Of a stretch of DNA of 64,000 bases, positions 34,601-45,724 are shown in pieces. Position numbers and translations under genes: made by a program. Origin of the DNA: Haberlea rhodopensis. Taxonomy: Eukaryota; Streptophyta; Magnoliopsida; Lamiales; Gesneriaceae. The stretch covers positions 2,394,424 through 2,458,423 of the forward strand of contig CAJQUN010000032.1 of the NCBI GenBank assembly GCA_907163345.1, written 5' to 3'. The notes under the pieces are model-generated. The model had not been told where the DNA came from. It saw nothing but the letters and a program-made list of their open reading frames with translations, and ran no database searches. Position 1 is the first letter of the stretch. The number at the start of each line of letters is the position of its first letter.

Positions 34601-36673
34601 CAATCTTATCCTCTAGGCTCCAATCAAACATCAGACCAAGTCTTACCGAAATCAGATTTTCTTTTCGTGCCATATGTACTTAGACTTTCCTTTTTTCCCC
34701 ATTTTTCTTCCCGGTTCAATATTTGTGCTCGAAGATCACTCTTTAGGTGCTTCAAGAGCTCGATCGAAACACCTAGGACCCAAACTCCTAAGCTCATTAT
34801 TAGTGCATTTCAACGTCATTAGTGCATAGATTTATACCAATTGGAAAATTCTCATTACATGTCTCATACTTATGGTATGACTTCTATAAAAAATTCGACA
34901 GAATTCCCCCGTAAACTCAAGTCCTAACACAATTCAATTCAATAATGTATGCACTTTATTAAGCACTAATTTATTTTCTCAATTCATCATGCATTTTAGT
35001 TCTCAAATAAATTACATGCAACATTATAATGAAAAGAGGAATCTCAAGACATTAACACAATCCATATACACATATTACTATGATCACATACGAGCATTGA
35101 ATAATATATACTACTTGCACAATTCACATTTTCAATACCAATACCGGTACCTCGCTCCTAGAAGCATCTTCATTCAATAGCTCGAATTTGTTTCCAGAAC
35201 CCACGTCATACATGTTCTACCTGTTTCAACAGAAACAGCCAACACACGGGGTGAGCATACTAACAACAAAATCTCAATATCATTGGATACACAATTAATA
35301 ATTTACAGAATGTAATGCAGTATTTCAAGGCGGGTCGAGCACATGAAAGGGTTCTACCTGCTCCTAAGGCAATTTTTCAAGGTGGGATCGCCCCAGGCGA
35401 TGCACGGAACGCCCGAGCCTATCCAGAACTTTACCTACGGCATTTTTATTTAATGGAGATAACCCCAGGCGATGGCGAGATCACCTGAGGCGATCTGGGC
35501 CAGATTTGACCGTTAAGGCTTGGCGATGGAGATTGCCCGAGGCGATGGACTTGGAGTTGGAGCGCGTTTTTGGTCCAAAATTGTTGCTAACGGCTATAAA
35601 CGGCTAGTTGGCTCTTGTCTTCACTTGGGAACATCCTAATCTATAAATTGGTGCATTTGGGATGGCATAATAGAACACAACAACCTACAACAAAGAGAAG
35701 CACAAGATTTGATCAAGAATACACATTTATCATTCAAGTTCATCATTTTGAGTTTTGTTTCACTTGTGAGAGGGTGAGGCTTATTTCTATAAGTCATTTG
35801 TTGTTGTGAGAGTTAGTGCTTGAGTTTGTAAACACCGTGAAGGTGTAACTTGATGTAGCACACGAGTTGTGATTCGTTGTAAGGTTCTCCAACACCGACG
35901 CAAGTTGAAAATTGTATAAGTCATCAACAAGTGAAGTTGGTGCATGTTTGTGACTATCCTTGGAGCCCTTAAGGCCAAGAAGACTCGTGAAGAGTGTGTG
36001 AGTCGGGAAGAGTTTGTTTGAGGCTAACTTGGAGCCCTCAAGGCCAAGATCAAAGTGTTATAGTGGAATCTCGGTTGGACGTTTTCTGACAGGAAAGAGG
36101 AGACGTAGGCGATTCATCGCCGAACTTCTATAACAAATACTTGTGTTCTTTATTGCTTTATTTACATTACACATTTACTTTATTATATCTTATTGTTCAT
36201 TGATCGCTTGAGTTGAAGTCTTCTGCAGCGCAAACTCGACTTTTGCAAAATCACTTTAAATCGCTAAAGTAGCCAAGGAACCTCATTCACCCCCATCTTC
36301 GGATCCAACACTATATATACTGAAAATACATGTGTGTAAAATATATTTTACTTTTCATGCATCGTTATTTATGCAGTGCCACAAATAATCAACGTAGATT
36401 AATAAATGTCACATAAAACATATTCAACACATATTAAATATTACGGGTACCTGTTAAATGTCACTTAAGACTTAAAAGTTAAAGAAGACCTGCAACTTCG
36501 TTATGACTTCTAAATCTTCTCCGTCTTTCCCAATTTATATTGATTGGTTCTTAAAATGTAGGGGACATAAGTTGCCTAGGCTTAACAGACAAAACTCAAT
36601 AGGTGTTCATGATTGCTGACAAAAATATTGAATAGATAAATAAAGAAAAAAAGATATTTTTTATATATTAATT
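34601..36673 (-). mobile_element. Probable left part of the 3' LTR of Gypsy element C, carrying LTR remnant E
   Basis: The sequence left of solo LTR D joins, across D, to a LTR terminus (TGTAAGATCCCAAAAATAATTA read on the - strand, ending at 38686) next to a polypurine tract. A motif on the - strand near 35255-35265 (GTATGCTCACCCCG) resembles the TATGCTCAC motif found late in the other Gypsy LTRs here, so the LTR probably reaches that far or further. Its outer end was not located. Confidence 0.5.
35330..36310 (+). mobile_element. LTR remnant E (Copia-like, SIRE/Tork style)
   Basis: The 3' part has the order common in plant Copia LTRs: a GGAGACGTAGGCGATTCATC-type segment, AATACTTGTGTTCTTTATTGC, then CATTCACCCCCATCTTCGG and a CCAACA end near 36310. 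The 5' part (35387-35550) repeats GGCGATGG/CCAGGCGAT motifs. No primer site follows, so it would be a solo LTR; the start and target-site duplication were not found. Confidence 0.5.
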
Positions 36674-37352
36674 TGTGATGCCCCGAATTTAATTAATTGC
36701 AAGTAAGGCATTAATTATGTTTATATGATGTATCATGTGTTGATGGATTTATGTGTTGGGTATTAAGATGTTAACATGATTTAATTGTGTTAATTATTAA
36801 ATATGAGGAGGATGTGATTTTAGATGAAGTTTGGAACATTTTTGTAAAATGCTTTTAAAATACTATGTTGGAGCATTTTATACATCATGTTAAGTTTGGG
36901 GTACAATTTTTAATTAAGTTAAAGTAACCCCTTTTTAAATCCTCTACCCATCACTTTAACCCCTTTACCTTTCACTTTATTAAAAACCCCCAAATCACTT
37001 CCCAAACCCCAAACCCTACCCATTTTCGAGTTCCACCAAAAGAGGAGAAGAAAAGTTCCACAAAAACTTTGTTTGTGTGATCTTTGCTAGGATTTGGAGC
37101 CTACAAGAGGTATGGAACCATTCCTATAAGTTTTATGATGTTTGGTGTTGAAATGGGTTAAGTTTTTGATGTTTTATGTGGGTTTGTTTGGGTATGTGTT
37201 GTTTATGGTTGGGGTATGTTTTTTTGAAGTGTTTTATGTGGGTTTTAGTGGGTTGTTATGTTATTGATGTTGTGAGGAAGTTTGGTTTTGGGTAGCATGA
37301 GGAAGAGCTTGAAAAATGAGCATTAATGGAGAAATTTCGGAGCACAGCACTC

Positions 37353-37563
37353 GGCGATCGATCGCCCGTTCTTGGCGATCGATCGCGAGCCTCCAGTGCC
37401 CGCCAGTAGCATTTGGCGATCGATCGCCACTCTTGGGCGATCGATCGGCGAGGCTGGCGATCGATTGCGCCAAAAGTGGCGATCGATCGCCAAGAAAAGA
37501 ATTTTTGCCCCTCGTCCAGTGCGATCTCGCGATCGATCGCGCCTGGGCAGCGATCGATCGCGA
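37353..37563. repeat. Palindrome array in solo LTR D
   Basis: Seven copies of CGATCGATCG plus one variant (CGATCGATTG) within 211 bp. Most are extended to GGCGATCGATCGCC or CGCGATCGATCGCG, which are perfect 14-bp palindromes. Spacers are unique and 10-30 bp long. Confidence 0.97.
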
Positions 37564-37774
37564 GCTGTAAAAAAATGGATTTTTGATATTTATGTGGGAT
37601 TTTTGGATATTGGACTATATTTAGCTTCTAATATCAATTTGTATGGTTATGTAGAACCGTCCCAGGTACCCACGACTTCAAGGAGATAAAGTCTACGATT
37701 TCTCCTTCTTTTGGAATTAAGGTACGTAAGAGACGTACGAGCATCGGATGGTAAACCATACCCTTACATATTAT

Positions 37775-38240
37775 GATGATGTTTAAGATGATATTATGAT
37801 GATGATGTCTATGATGATATTTATGATGATGATGCTTATGATGATGTTACGATGATGATGCTTACGATGATGTTACGATGATGATGCTTATGATGATGTT
37901 ACGATGATGATGCTTACGATGATGTTACGATGATGATGCTTATGATGATGTTACGATGATGATGCTTATGATGATGTTTATGATAATGATGTTTATGAGG
38001 ACGTCTATAATGACGAAGTTTATGATAAGGTCATACGACGTGTATGATTGGGTAAGACGCCCATGTGGTAAGATGCCACCCAAAGTATGCGAGTGGGTAA
38101 GATGCCCCCGTGGTAAGATGCCACGCAATGTTTATGATATGGTAAGACGCCATATGATTGGGTAAGATGCCCACGTGGTAAGATGCCACACGATGATGAT
38201 GATATGGTAAGATGCCATACAATGGGGTAAGACGCCCTAA
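37775..38240. repeat. Second tandem block in solo LTR D
   Basis: The first part is a GATGATG-rich array with a unit of about 27 bp (GATGATGTTACGATGATGAT then GCTTA). The second part repeats GGTAAGATGCCA(C/T) and GGTAAGACGCC at short intervals. It occupies the same place in the LTR as the GTCGAAGCGA repeats of the A/B LTRs but has a different sequence. Confidence 0.85.
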
Positions 38241-38664
38241 TATATGAATAAGAGTCAGGGATAACAAGGAGGTCGAAGGACGACCAATAACCTTTACTTA
38301 ACTAAGATGTTATGCATTATTGTATGCTTTTATGTAATGTTAAGTAAATATGTGTATGCTCACGATGTGTTATCCCTGTAGGTACACTTTTGGACCAAGG
38401 GCCTAGGGTCGGGTTGAGGAAGTGAGCTAAAGGGAGCATGATGAATGTAGGATGCAGGATTTTGATAGTCTCTACTCTAGGAGTAGTGTAAATCTATAGC
38501 TTTAACATTCTTTATTGGGAATGTAATTAAATAGCTCTTGGAAACTTTATTTTGGCCTGTAATCTCCTTAGCTCAAGCTACAACCGGAACCCTTAAGAGG
38601 TTATAAATGCATGTTCTGTCCAATTTATGTGTACTAAATGATATTAAGGTAGGAAGACCCTACA

Positions 38665-40558
38665 TAATTATTTTTGGGATCTTACACTCCTCCCCTCTTA
38701 AATTGATTTCGTCCCAAAATCTTATTGGTAATAATAATTCAATGATATTGAATTTATAGAAATTAATTAGAGGATTTCATACCTAACTAACCAAATGAGG
38801 ATATAATGGGAGCATTTTGCTTTTCATCTCCCAAGTATATTCTTTTATTCCATGATGGGACCATTGAACTCGAAAAATACGTCATGAATATTGGATGGAG
38901 CTAGCAGCAATGCCAATCGATATGCTAAATTTCTCACACGTTCTAATATTTCATAGGGACCGACATAATGCGGCGACAACTTTCCTCCCATGCTAAATTT
39001 AATCGTACCTCTAAAAGGTGAGATTTTTAGAATACACGATCTCTCGTTTGAAACTCTAGTGGTCTCTGATGGCGGTTTGCATAACTAGCTTGTCGATCTT
39101 GTGCGGCCTTCATTCATTGTCTGATCAATTGGATTCTGTCGTTCATCTCCTGGATTACTTCTGGACCAATCAATTGCTTATCACCTATCTCATCCCAAAA
39201 TAGTGATGATCTGCATTGTATTACATATGTGGCTTCAAATGGTGACATCACTATACTTAGTTGAAAACTATTATCGTACGAGAGCTCAGCTAGTGGTAAA
39301 GCATCTTGTCATCCAACATGAAATCCATAATGACGGCACGAAGCATATCTTCCAGAGTTTTGGATAGTTCTCTCTGACTGACCATCAGTTTGTGGGTGAT
39401 ATGCAGTGTTCATAGCCAATCTTGAGCCTAATGCTCTGCCCAATATTTCAAAGTAAATCTTGAACATTAATGACATGAATTCTATGTAATCTCATTACAT
39501 GCTCGATATATAGACGAGCCATTTTGCTGTAGATATATGTCTTCTCATAATGAATAAAATGTTGTGACTTGGATAAATGATCCACTATGACCCAAATGGT
39601 GTCGCAACCTCTGAGGAACGAGGCAAAAGCGTTATAAAATCCATCGATATATGCTCCCAGTTCCATATGTGAATTTCAAGGCTATGCAAAAGGCCTCCCA
39701 ATTTCTTTATTTCAGCTGTAACTTGTTGGCAAGTAAAAAATTTGGACTCGAGTTCAGCAATATCTTTCTTCATTTGTTTCCACCAAAAATGGAGTCTTAA
39801 ACATGCTTACATTTTCTTTCCTCCAGGATGACTATAACGGCTGCAACGGGCTTCCTTTAGTAGTTATGCTCACAGTTCTGGTCATAAGGAACAACTAGAT
39901 GTCCGTTTAATAACAATGAATCATTACTAGTTATTTGGAATCCCGATTGGTGATCTTCAATAACTAATTGTCTCGATTTCTGAATTTGGACATCAGTCTT
40001 TTGCGCTTCCCGAATCATAGAAATTAATTCAGCCTCGATTTGGGTTGCAGCCACTCTTTCGAGTTCATTGCTGACAATAAAATCCCATCCCGAAGTATAA
40101 ATTTCCTCATGCATTTGCGATATCCGGATAGAAGTCAAAACGACCTCTTGAACTTTTCGGCTAAGGCATCAGTAGTATATTCACTTTTCCGGGTTGATAC
40201 TGAATATCCATCCATCGACGAATCCTCATGTTCAAATCAGATTGAGAGAATATGCACTTCATGTTTTTTTATGATCTGATAGAATCACAAACTTCTCACC
40301 ATATAGATAATGACGTCAAATACTCAAGGCAAAGTTGATGGCGGCTAATTCTAAATCATGGACTTGATATTTGACCTCGTGAGGTTTCAGTTAGCGTGAT
40401 GCATAGGCTATAACCTTACCATGCTGCATTAGTACGCACTCTAGCCCTTTTAATGATGCATCGGTGCAAACTGTGAATCCTCCAGAGCCAGATGTACGAG
40501 TCAGAACTAGTGCAGCAGTCAATCTTTTCTTCAGCTCAAGAAAACTGGACTCATATTC
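38665..40558 (-). pseudogene. Gypsy element C, part 1: 3' LTR end, integrase, RNase H
   Basis: The LTR end TGTAAGATCCC (- strand) is at 38686, with a purine tract AAGAGGGGAGGAG next to it (38687-38700). Reading from high to low coordinates, fragments are RNase H (TVCTDASLKGLECVLMQ near 40460, HDLELAAINFAL near 40350), the region before integrase (40138-39857), integrase with HISMDFI near 39650 and AYHPQTDGQSERTIQ near 39370, and a chromodomain-like tail to about 38720. Stops and frame changes are frequent. This is the most decayed Gypsy copy here. Its frame is cut at 40558 by solo LTR F and resumes at 45285. Confidence 0.85.
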
Positions 40559-41507
40559 TGTGATGCCCCAAATTAATTATCACTTCAATAAGGGGGTTAA
40601 AGTATTGTGAACTTTAAATTTTTGAGTATAGTAGTGTGAATTGGTGGATTGGGATTTGGATAAATAATCCCTCCTAAAATTTATAATGTTGATCAACTTT
40701 AAGGTGGCTAAATGGCTAAACTTGTAAAGATGATATTGTGCACATTTCACACACAAACACACACACTCCACCTTCTCACCTACAAGAACCGCCTCTCTCC
40801 CCATTCCCCATTTAGGTTCTCTTTTCTAGCTTTACGGAGCAAATTTCTTCTCTTCAAACTCAAGAAGAATTGTTTGGGTAAGCTTGTTTGATATTTTATT
40901 TGTGTTTTAATTGAGTTTGAAGTGATTTTTTTGCAACATCCATAAATGTGTAGAAAGGTAATTAATAAAAAATTTGAAATTATTATAATGTAAAAATTAT
41001 AATAAATAAATAAAGACGAGTGGGAATTTAAAGATCTCTCGGGACATTTTAAAGATTAAAATAGTTACTGATAGTAGTATTATTTTATTTGTTGAGCATG
41101 TTTATTACTAAGCTTTAAAATAAAGAAATACAAGTTGAGTGTTCTAAGTTTGGTGATGGGCATACACTTGTGATAAACTTAGAAAGACAAGAGATGAGTC
41201 ATATCATATTTAACAAGAGAAACGTGGGAATCAAAGGAAAAAACCGAGAGCAACAAAAAAATCGAAACTGCCTAAATTTTCGAGCCGTCAAGTTAATCAG
41301 ATTTTGCTTTGTTTTGGGCATTTCAAAGCTGTTTAAGTGTTACTGGTAGGTGGTTTGCACCTTAGGAAACGTTTTCTTCTTTTCCTGATAAAACTTTCTG
41401 AAATGATTTTGCTACTTTTATTACAATTTAAAGTTGTGACACGTAACCTATGATAACGTAATTGAAGCTTCCGAATTTAGGTTTTGGTTAGTATGCATGT
41501 CACGTAG

Positions 41508-41640
41508 GGAAAGGTCGTGGGGTAATCCCAAAAATGCATTGCAATTTTTTTTTGAAATGTGAGCCCACACCGTGGGTCTCACATTTTCATTGCATTTTTG
41601 AGGTTACATCCGGCTGGGGTAACCCCATCCACGACCTTCC
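41508..41640. mobile_element. MITE, 133 bp, with 6-bp target-site duplication
   Basis: The terminal inverted repeats GGAAAGGTCGTGG and CCACGACCTTCC differ by one A. Inside, the two halves continue to pair (AAAAATGCATTG against CATTGCATTTTT; TGTGAGCCCAC against GTGGGTCTCACA), so almost the whole element can fold back. The 6-bp repeat ACGTAG flanks it exactly (41502-41507 and 41641-41646). It is non-coding; the transposase family is not identified. Confidence 0.88.
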
Positions 41641-43746
41641 ACGTAGATACAAAGCATTTCTGTTGAGTAAATGCTTAAGTTTGATTCTTATTCCATCGGT
41701 CATGTGGGTGTTTTGGTTATTTTTTTTAAGTTAGTTGTTTCCAACTGATTAATTTACTTCCATGACACTTGATTAGATTTTAATTGTTGTTAATTTAGTC
41801 ATATTCTTGGAAACAGGAAAGTGGAAACACGAAAATGGCGCAAGAATTTTCTTGTTTAACTTAATTACCAGTGACCTAAATTGTTATTAGCTAGTTCTAC
41901 TAATTTTATTTGAGAAACCAATAATTAGAAGATATAAAAAGGTGATCTTAAGAAAGTTAATAATAATAAATAAAGCTTGAAAATGCAAACGACTTTTATT
42001 TTAACCACTCTATTTTGATCTGAATTTGATTAGTCGGGATTGATATTGAAGTTGAATGGTTGAAGGAATAGACATATTGACCTTTTAGCTTGAACAAATA
42101 AATACTGAAATTAAATTGAATTTTGAAAAAGTGGAGCAAAAAAAATTTGTTGAATAAGGGAAATTAGTTGGTTATTGATTTTATATCTTAGTTAATGAAT
42201 TAGAACTATTATTGGAAATTCAGGATTCCAGTATTGATGGTGGAAAGCTTGTATGAGGGTGTGATCAGATAATCGTAGTAGATGTCAGATGGGAAGTCGA
42301 CTACTATAATCATTTTGTTCAACTATTCAGGTATTTTCTGTCTTAACAAGAATAGTAAATTATCCTTGAGTAAGCATACTGATTGAATATCATTAAATGA
42401 AAAGATTTGAGAAATGTAATGAATTAATGAGTCGAGATAGAATGATGATGTTAATATTATTATACATAATGAGTTGGGATAGAATGATGATGCGATATTA
42501 TGGTATATGATGAGTTGAGATAGAATGATTACGAGAATATTGTTGTGTATTTTATATCTGGATTGATGATTGGTTAGATGTTATAGATGTGGTTGATGTG
42601 GACTGATGAGTCCATGATGTGGGCCAGTTGATGACATATCTTGTCCTGATATCATGTATATGGTTGATATGGGCCGACGAGTCCTTGATGTAGGCCAGAG
42701 GATGACATATCTGGTCTGATGATGTTGAATGCATTGCGATGCATTTCACATATAGATGATGGGATGAAATGATATGATATTGAACATATCTTTTATATTA
42801 TATTATTGTTGTCTTGCTTGACAGGATTAATTCCAAGGTAACAAAACAGTGTATTATTATTTGTTAAATTGTTGAGCTGTTTTAATGAGATGTTTACTAA
42901 CTGTATAATTTTTGTTAGTATTTCGATAAGAACATAGTGGGCATTATACCCTTTTATTGGTTTGTTTTTCAGGCGACATGACAAATACTAGTGGGCAAGT
43001 CAGAGTTAAACCGGTGATGGGATAAAGGGGTAGAGCCCACTAATCAGTAGTTCATTTCTTTACTGGGAAAAAAAATATTGACTTTTGATGTGTTAGTAAG
43101 ATTGTATAATCTTATGTTTACAGTTTGGAATGTGATTTGTAGTGTTGTTTATAAGTTGTGGAGGTATATGATTCTATGACTGTTGGCAGTGTATATGTTT
43201 ATGCTTATGTGTGTGTCATATTTTAAATTAAGGTGGGAAGCATTTACTTTGGCAACAATGGGCATGTCATATTTTTATTAAGATTATGATGTTGGGTTGT
43301 GATAATATAGATGAGATGATGTTCTTTGTTTGATTTTAATATATTTCGGCTCAAGTATATTTCATAAAAAAATCAGTACGTGGTCAATATTGGTTTTGGA
43401 GGGCCACATTGTGTCTGATTTTGATTTAATATTTATTTTAAAATGGAAATTTTTAGTCGGAATACTATTGGTTGATTATTCATCGCAGTGAGAGGTATTA
43501 ATTGCATGATAATGTGAGATTAACCGAAGGGCACTACATTTTTATTGATGTATGAAATGAGAAATTTTAATGCTAGGTTTAGTTGTTATTGTTAGTCTTA
43601 GTCTAAATTGGTGTTGATATATGATTTATATTTTGTTGCTTGAGTTGGTTGAGAGTTTTGTGAATGGACGTGTGGTTATTGGTGTTTGTGAAAAAGGGGA
43701 GTTTGAAAAAAATGAAAATGGTGATTTTTCGGACAACAACAATGAT

Positions 43747-43950
43747 CGATCGATCGGTAGCAATTTATATTGGTAAATGTGTGGTGGAAGATGAAATTGT
43801 TGGGGTCTACCGATCGGTCGGTCGAACTCTAGTTATCGACCAGTAGCATCCAGCGATAGATTGATAGCAACCCATTGATCGATCGGTAAAGTACTAAGTG
43901 TATGGCCTGAATATTGAATATTAACATTACCACTAATCGATCGGTAACGA
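43747..43950. repeat. Diverged GATCGATC array in LTR F
   Basis: Variants include GATCGATCGATCGGTAG (43743-43759), CCGATCGGTCGGTCG, TTGATCGATCGGTAA and TAATCGATCGGTAACG. It occupies the same place in the LTR as the palindrome arrays of D, A and B, but is more degenerate and centred on ATCGATCGGTA. Confidence 0.8.
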
Positions 43951-44249
43951 TAAAAAAAATATATTGTAAAACCAATTGTCTGAGTAATCTATTGATAACT
44001 GGGTGTTTATTTCCTAGATTTTGATCATATTATTGAGTATTAGTACTTATACTAGAAAAAGGGGAGCTTTGTTTTCGTATAAGTGATAATATGGTAACGA
44101 TATGGAAGTTGAATTTATGTAGAGCATTCACGAGCATCAGGACAAATAGGAAGATAGCTTGATCCTGATTCTGGATAATAAGGTACATAGAGACGTAAAA
44201 GCATTGACGGTGATTGTGTATTTGTTGTTGTATGAGCGAATGTATTGAA

Positions 44250-44510
44250 TTGTTAAGTGTCGCTGCTATATCGAAGCGATGGAAATATCATACTTGTCGC
44301 TGTCATATCGAAGCGATAGAAATATAATAATTACCGAATCGTAGCGATTGAAGCACAATATGTGCCGCTGATATGTCGAAGCAATGAACTTGTCGATGTC
44401 ATATCAAAGTGATGGAAATATTATAAGCGTCGTTGATATTTCGAAGCGAGGTGTATATATTTCGAAGCGATGGGTTTATATATGCTGATGTTATAACGAA
44501 GCGAGGAATG
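44250..44510. repeat. TATCGAAGCGA tandem block in LTR F
   Basis: About eight imperfect units of roughly 35-40 bp, built on GTCGCTGTCATATCGAAGCG followed by ATGGAAATAT. A related block (CGCTGTCATATT...GTCGAAGCGA) is present in the LTRs of B and, on the other strand, of A. Confidence 0.88.
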
Positions 44511-44855
44511 TTGTATTTGCTATGGTTTCATTTAGTAATCATATGACATTTGAAAGGATTGTAGAAAATGAGGAGTTATGTTATATTCTAACAATGTGAT
44601 TATGAGTTGTAAAACAGGAATAATCAAGGAGTGCATATTTAAATGCATTGAATAATGAAGTATTTTCGTATTTCTGTATTATGCATTTCCTTATATAATC
44701 ATTGTTGACTATGATTGTTGTGTTTATGCTCATGTAAAGTGCTACATGACGGGAGCCACCTCTTGAACCTGTAGGAGCCACCTCTAGATTCCCGGTGCCG
44801 GTGGATCGATGAGTTAGGTCGTAACGAGGATGTCGCGTTCTAAAGGAGGGGTGAT

Positions 44856-45037
44856 TGTGATACCCTTTCCCACATTGGTTGTGGATGAAAATTTAAAGTG
44901 GTTTATAAAGGCTTACAATGGACTATTATAGCAACTTGGTTTAACCATTTTCGTAAAGCGAGGACGGATACGAAGTAGTTGCTATAGGAGTCCATTGTGC
45001 AGTAGCGTTTGCGCGGGCCTGGGCCCGGGGCGTGACA
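44856..45037 (+). mobile_element. 3' LTR of a small, truncated LTR element with internal hairpin
   Basis: 182 bp, starting TGTGATACCCTTTCCCACAT and ending GGGGCGTGACA. A purine tract AAAGGAGGGGTGAT lies directly upstream, as expected before a 3' LTR. Inside, 20-bp arms at 44916-44935 and 44978-44997 are inverted copies with two mismatches and would form a stem around a 42-nt loop. No 5' LTR or target-site duplication is found, so only the 3' end survives. TRIM-like or LARD-like origin is an inference. Confidence 0.6.
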
Positions 45038-45284
45038 TTCCTGTAGGGAATTTTGGCAAGGAGAAGTAATGACATGTGCTCATATTTTGAGCAAAGTGGA
45101 GAATATAACTATTGATGTAGAGGAACATCAGAAGATCTTAAAATTAGTTTACAAACAAGTATTATGAAAATATTTAGTACCATATCTATTTTGTTGGGAA
45201 TTGTAATAATTTTGTGCATGAGCTCTGAACTCCTTTAATATTGAATGAACTCTGTCATTATGAGTAAGGTAGTGAAGCCTTACA

Positions 45285-45719
45285 CATTCATCAGAATAGA
45301 CGAATTTAACATTCTTTTGCGTCAAACGTGTGATAGACTTAGCAATTTTTTAAAACCCTTCAATGAATCAACGATAGTACTCGGCTAAACCCATGAACCT
45401 TAATTTCAGGTAAATTCATTGGTCTCGACCAATTAATCACAACTCCGACTTCGCTTGGGTCAATAGAAATATTGAAATGAGATACACATGGCCAAAGAAT
45501 ATCACGCGATCCAGCCAGATTTAACATTTTGATAATTTAGCATATAATTGCTCCTTCCGAAGGATCTAAAGAAATGCCCTCAAGTGTTCAATGTGTTCCT
45601 CTTCAGATTTGGAGTACAACAAAATATCATCGATAAATACAATAACAAACCGATGGAGAAAATTCCCTGAAGATGCGGTTCATTAGATCAATAAATACTG
45701 CAGGAGCATTTGTAAGACC
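45285..45719 (-). pseudogene. Gypsy element C, part 2: reverse transcriptase fragment
   Basis: On the - strand this continues element C across LTR F. Fragments such as LTQKNVKFVYSDEC and FIEGF precede the RNase H part at 40558. Further upstream are relics of the RT palm (NAPAVFIDLMNRIF near 45690; a broken version of the FIDDILLYS box near 45640). Element B cuts it at 45725. Confidence 0.8.
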
Positions 45720-45724
45720 AAACG

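Larger units (their letters stand above)
36674..38664 (+). mobile_element. Solo LTR D (Gypsy), with exact target-site duplication
   Basis: 1991 bp, beginning TGTGATGCCCCGAATTTAAT and ending GACCCTACA. The 5-bp repeat TAATT flanks it (36669-36673 and 38665-38669). The start and end motifs and the internal order (C-rich leader, palindrome array, second tandem block, CCTGTAGGTAC motif) match the LTRs of elements A and B, so it belongs to a related family. No internal domain remains, so it is a solo LTR left by recombination. It sits inside the 3' LTR of element C. Confidence 0.93.
40559..45284 (+). mobile_element. Solo LTR F (Gypsy), enlarged by later insertions
   Basis: It begins TGTGATGCCCCAAATTAATT and ends AGTGAAGCCTTACA, like the LTRs of D and B. 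It interrupts element C between matching RT/RNase H codons (..SDEC / ESSF.. on the - strand). Flanks TATTC (40554-40558) and CATTC (45285-45289) form a target-site duplication with one mismatch. At 4.7 kb it is far longer than the roughly 2-kb LTRs of D, A and B. It contains a MITE (41508-41640), a 3' LTR of another small element (44856-45037), and LTR-like non-coding sequence of unknown origin between about 40950 and 43600. Confidence 0.75.

Noticed and set aside
36311..36315. CTATA after the CCAACA end of LTR remnant E as a target-site duplication
   Set aside because: No matching CTATA precedes a TG start upstream, so the 5' end of E remains undefined.
42597..42660. CTGATGAGTCC, resembling the core of a hammerhead ribozyme as found in plant retrozymes
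   Set aside because: The second conserved core part (GAAAC next to a closing stem) is absent, and no three-stem fold could be drawn. The motif repeats loosely as GGGCCGACGAGTCC, which breaks the core.
44856..45037. Possibility that this LTR and the upstream part of F form one complete LTR element
   Set aside because: No second copy of the 182-bp repeat is present in F or elsewhere in the window, and flanking 5-mers do not match.
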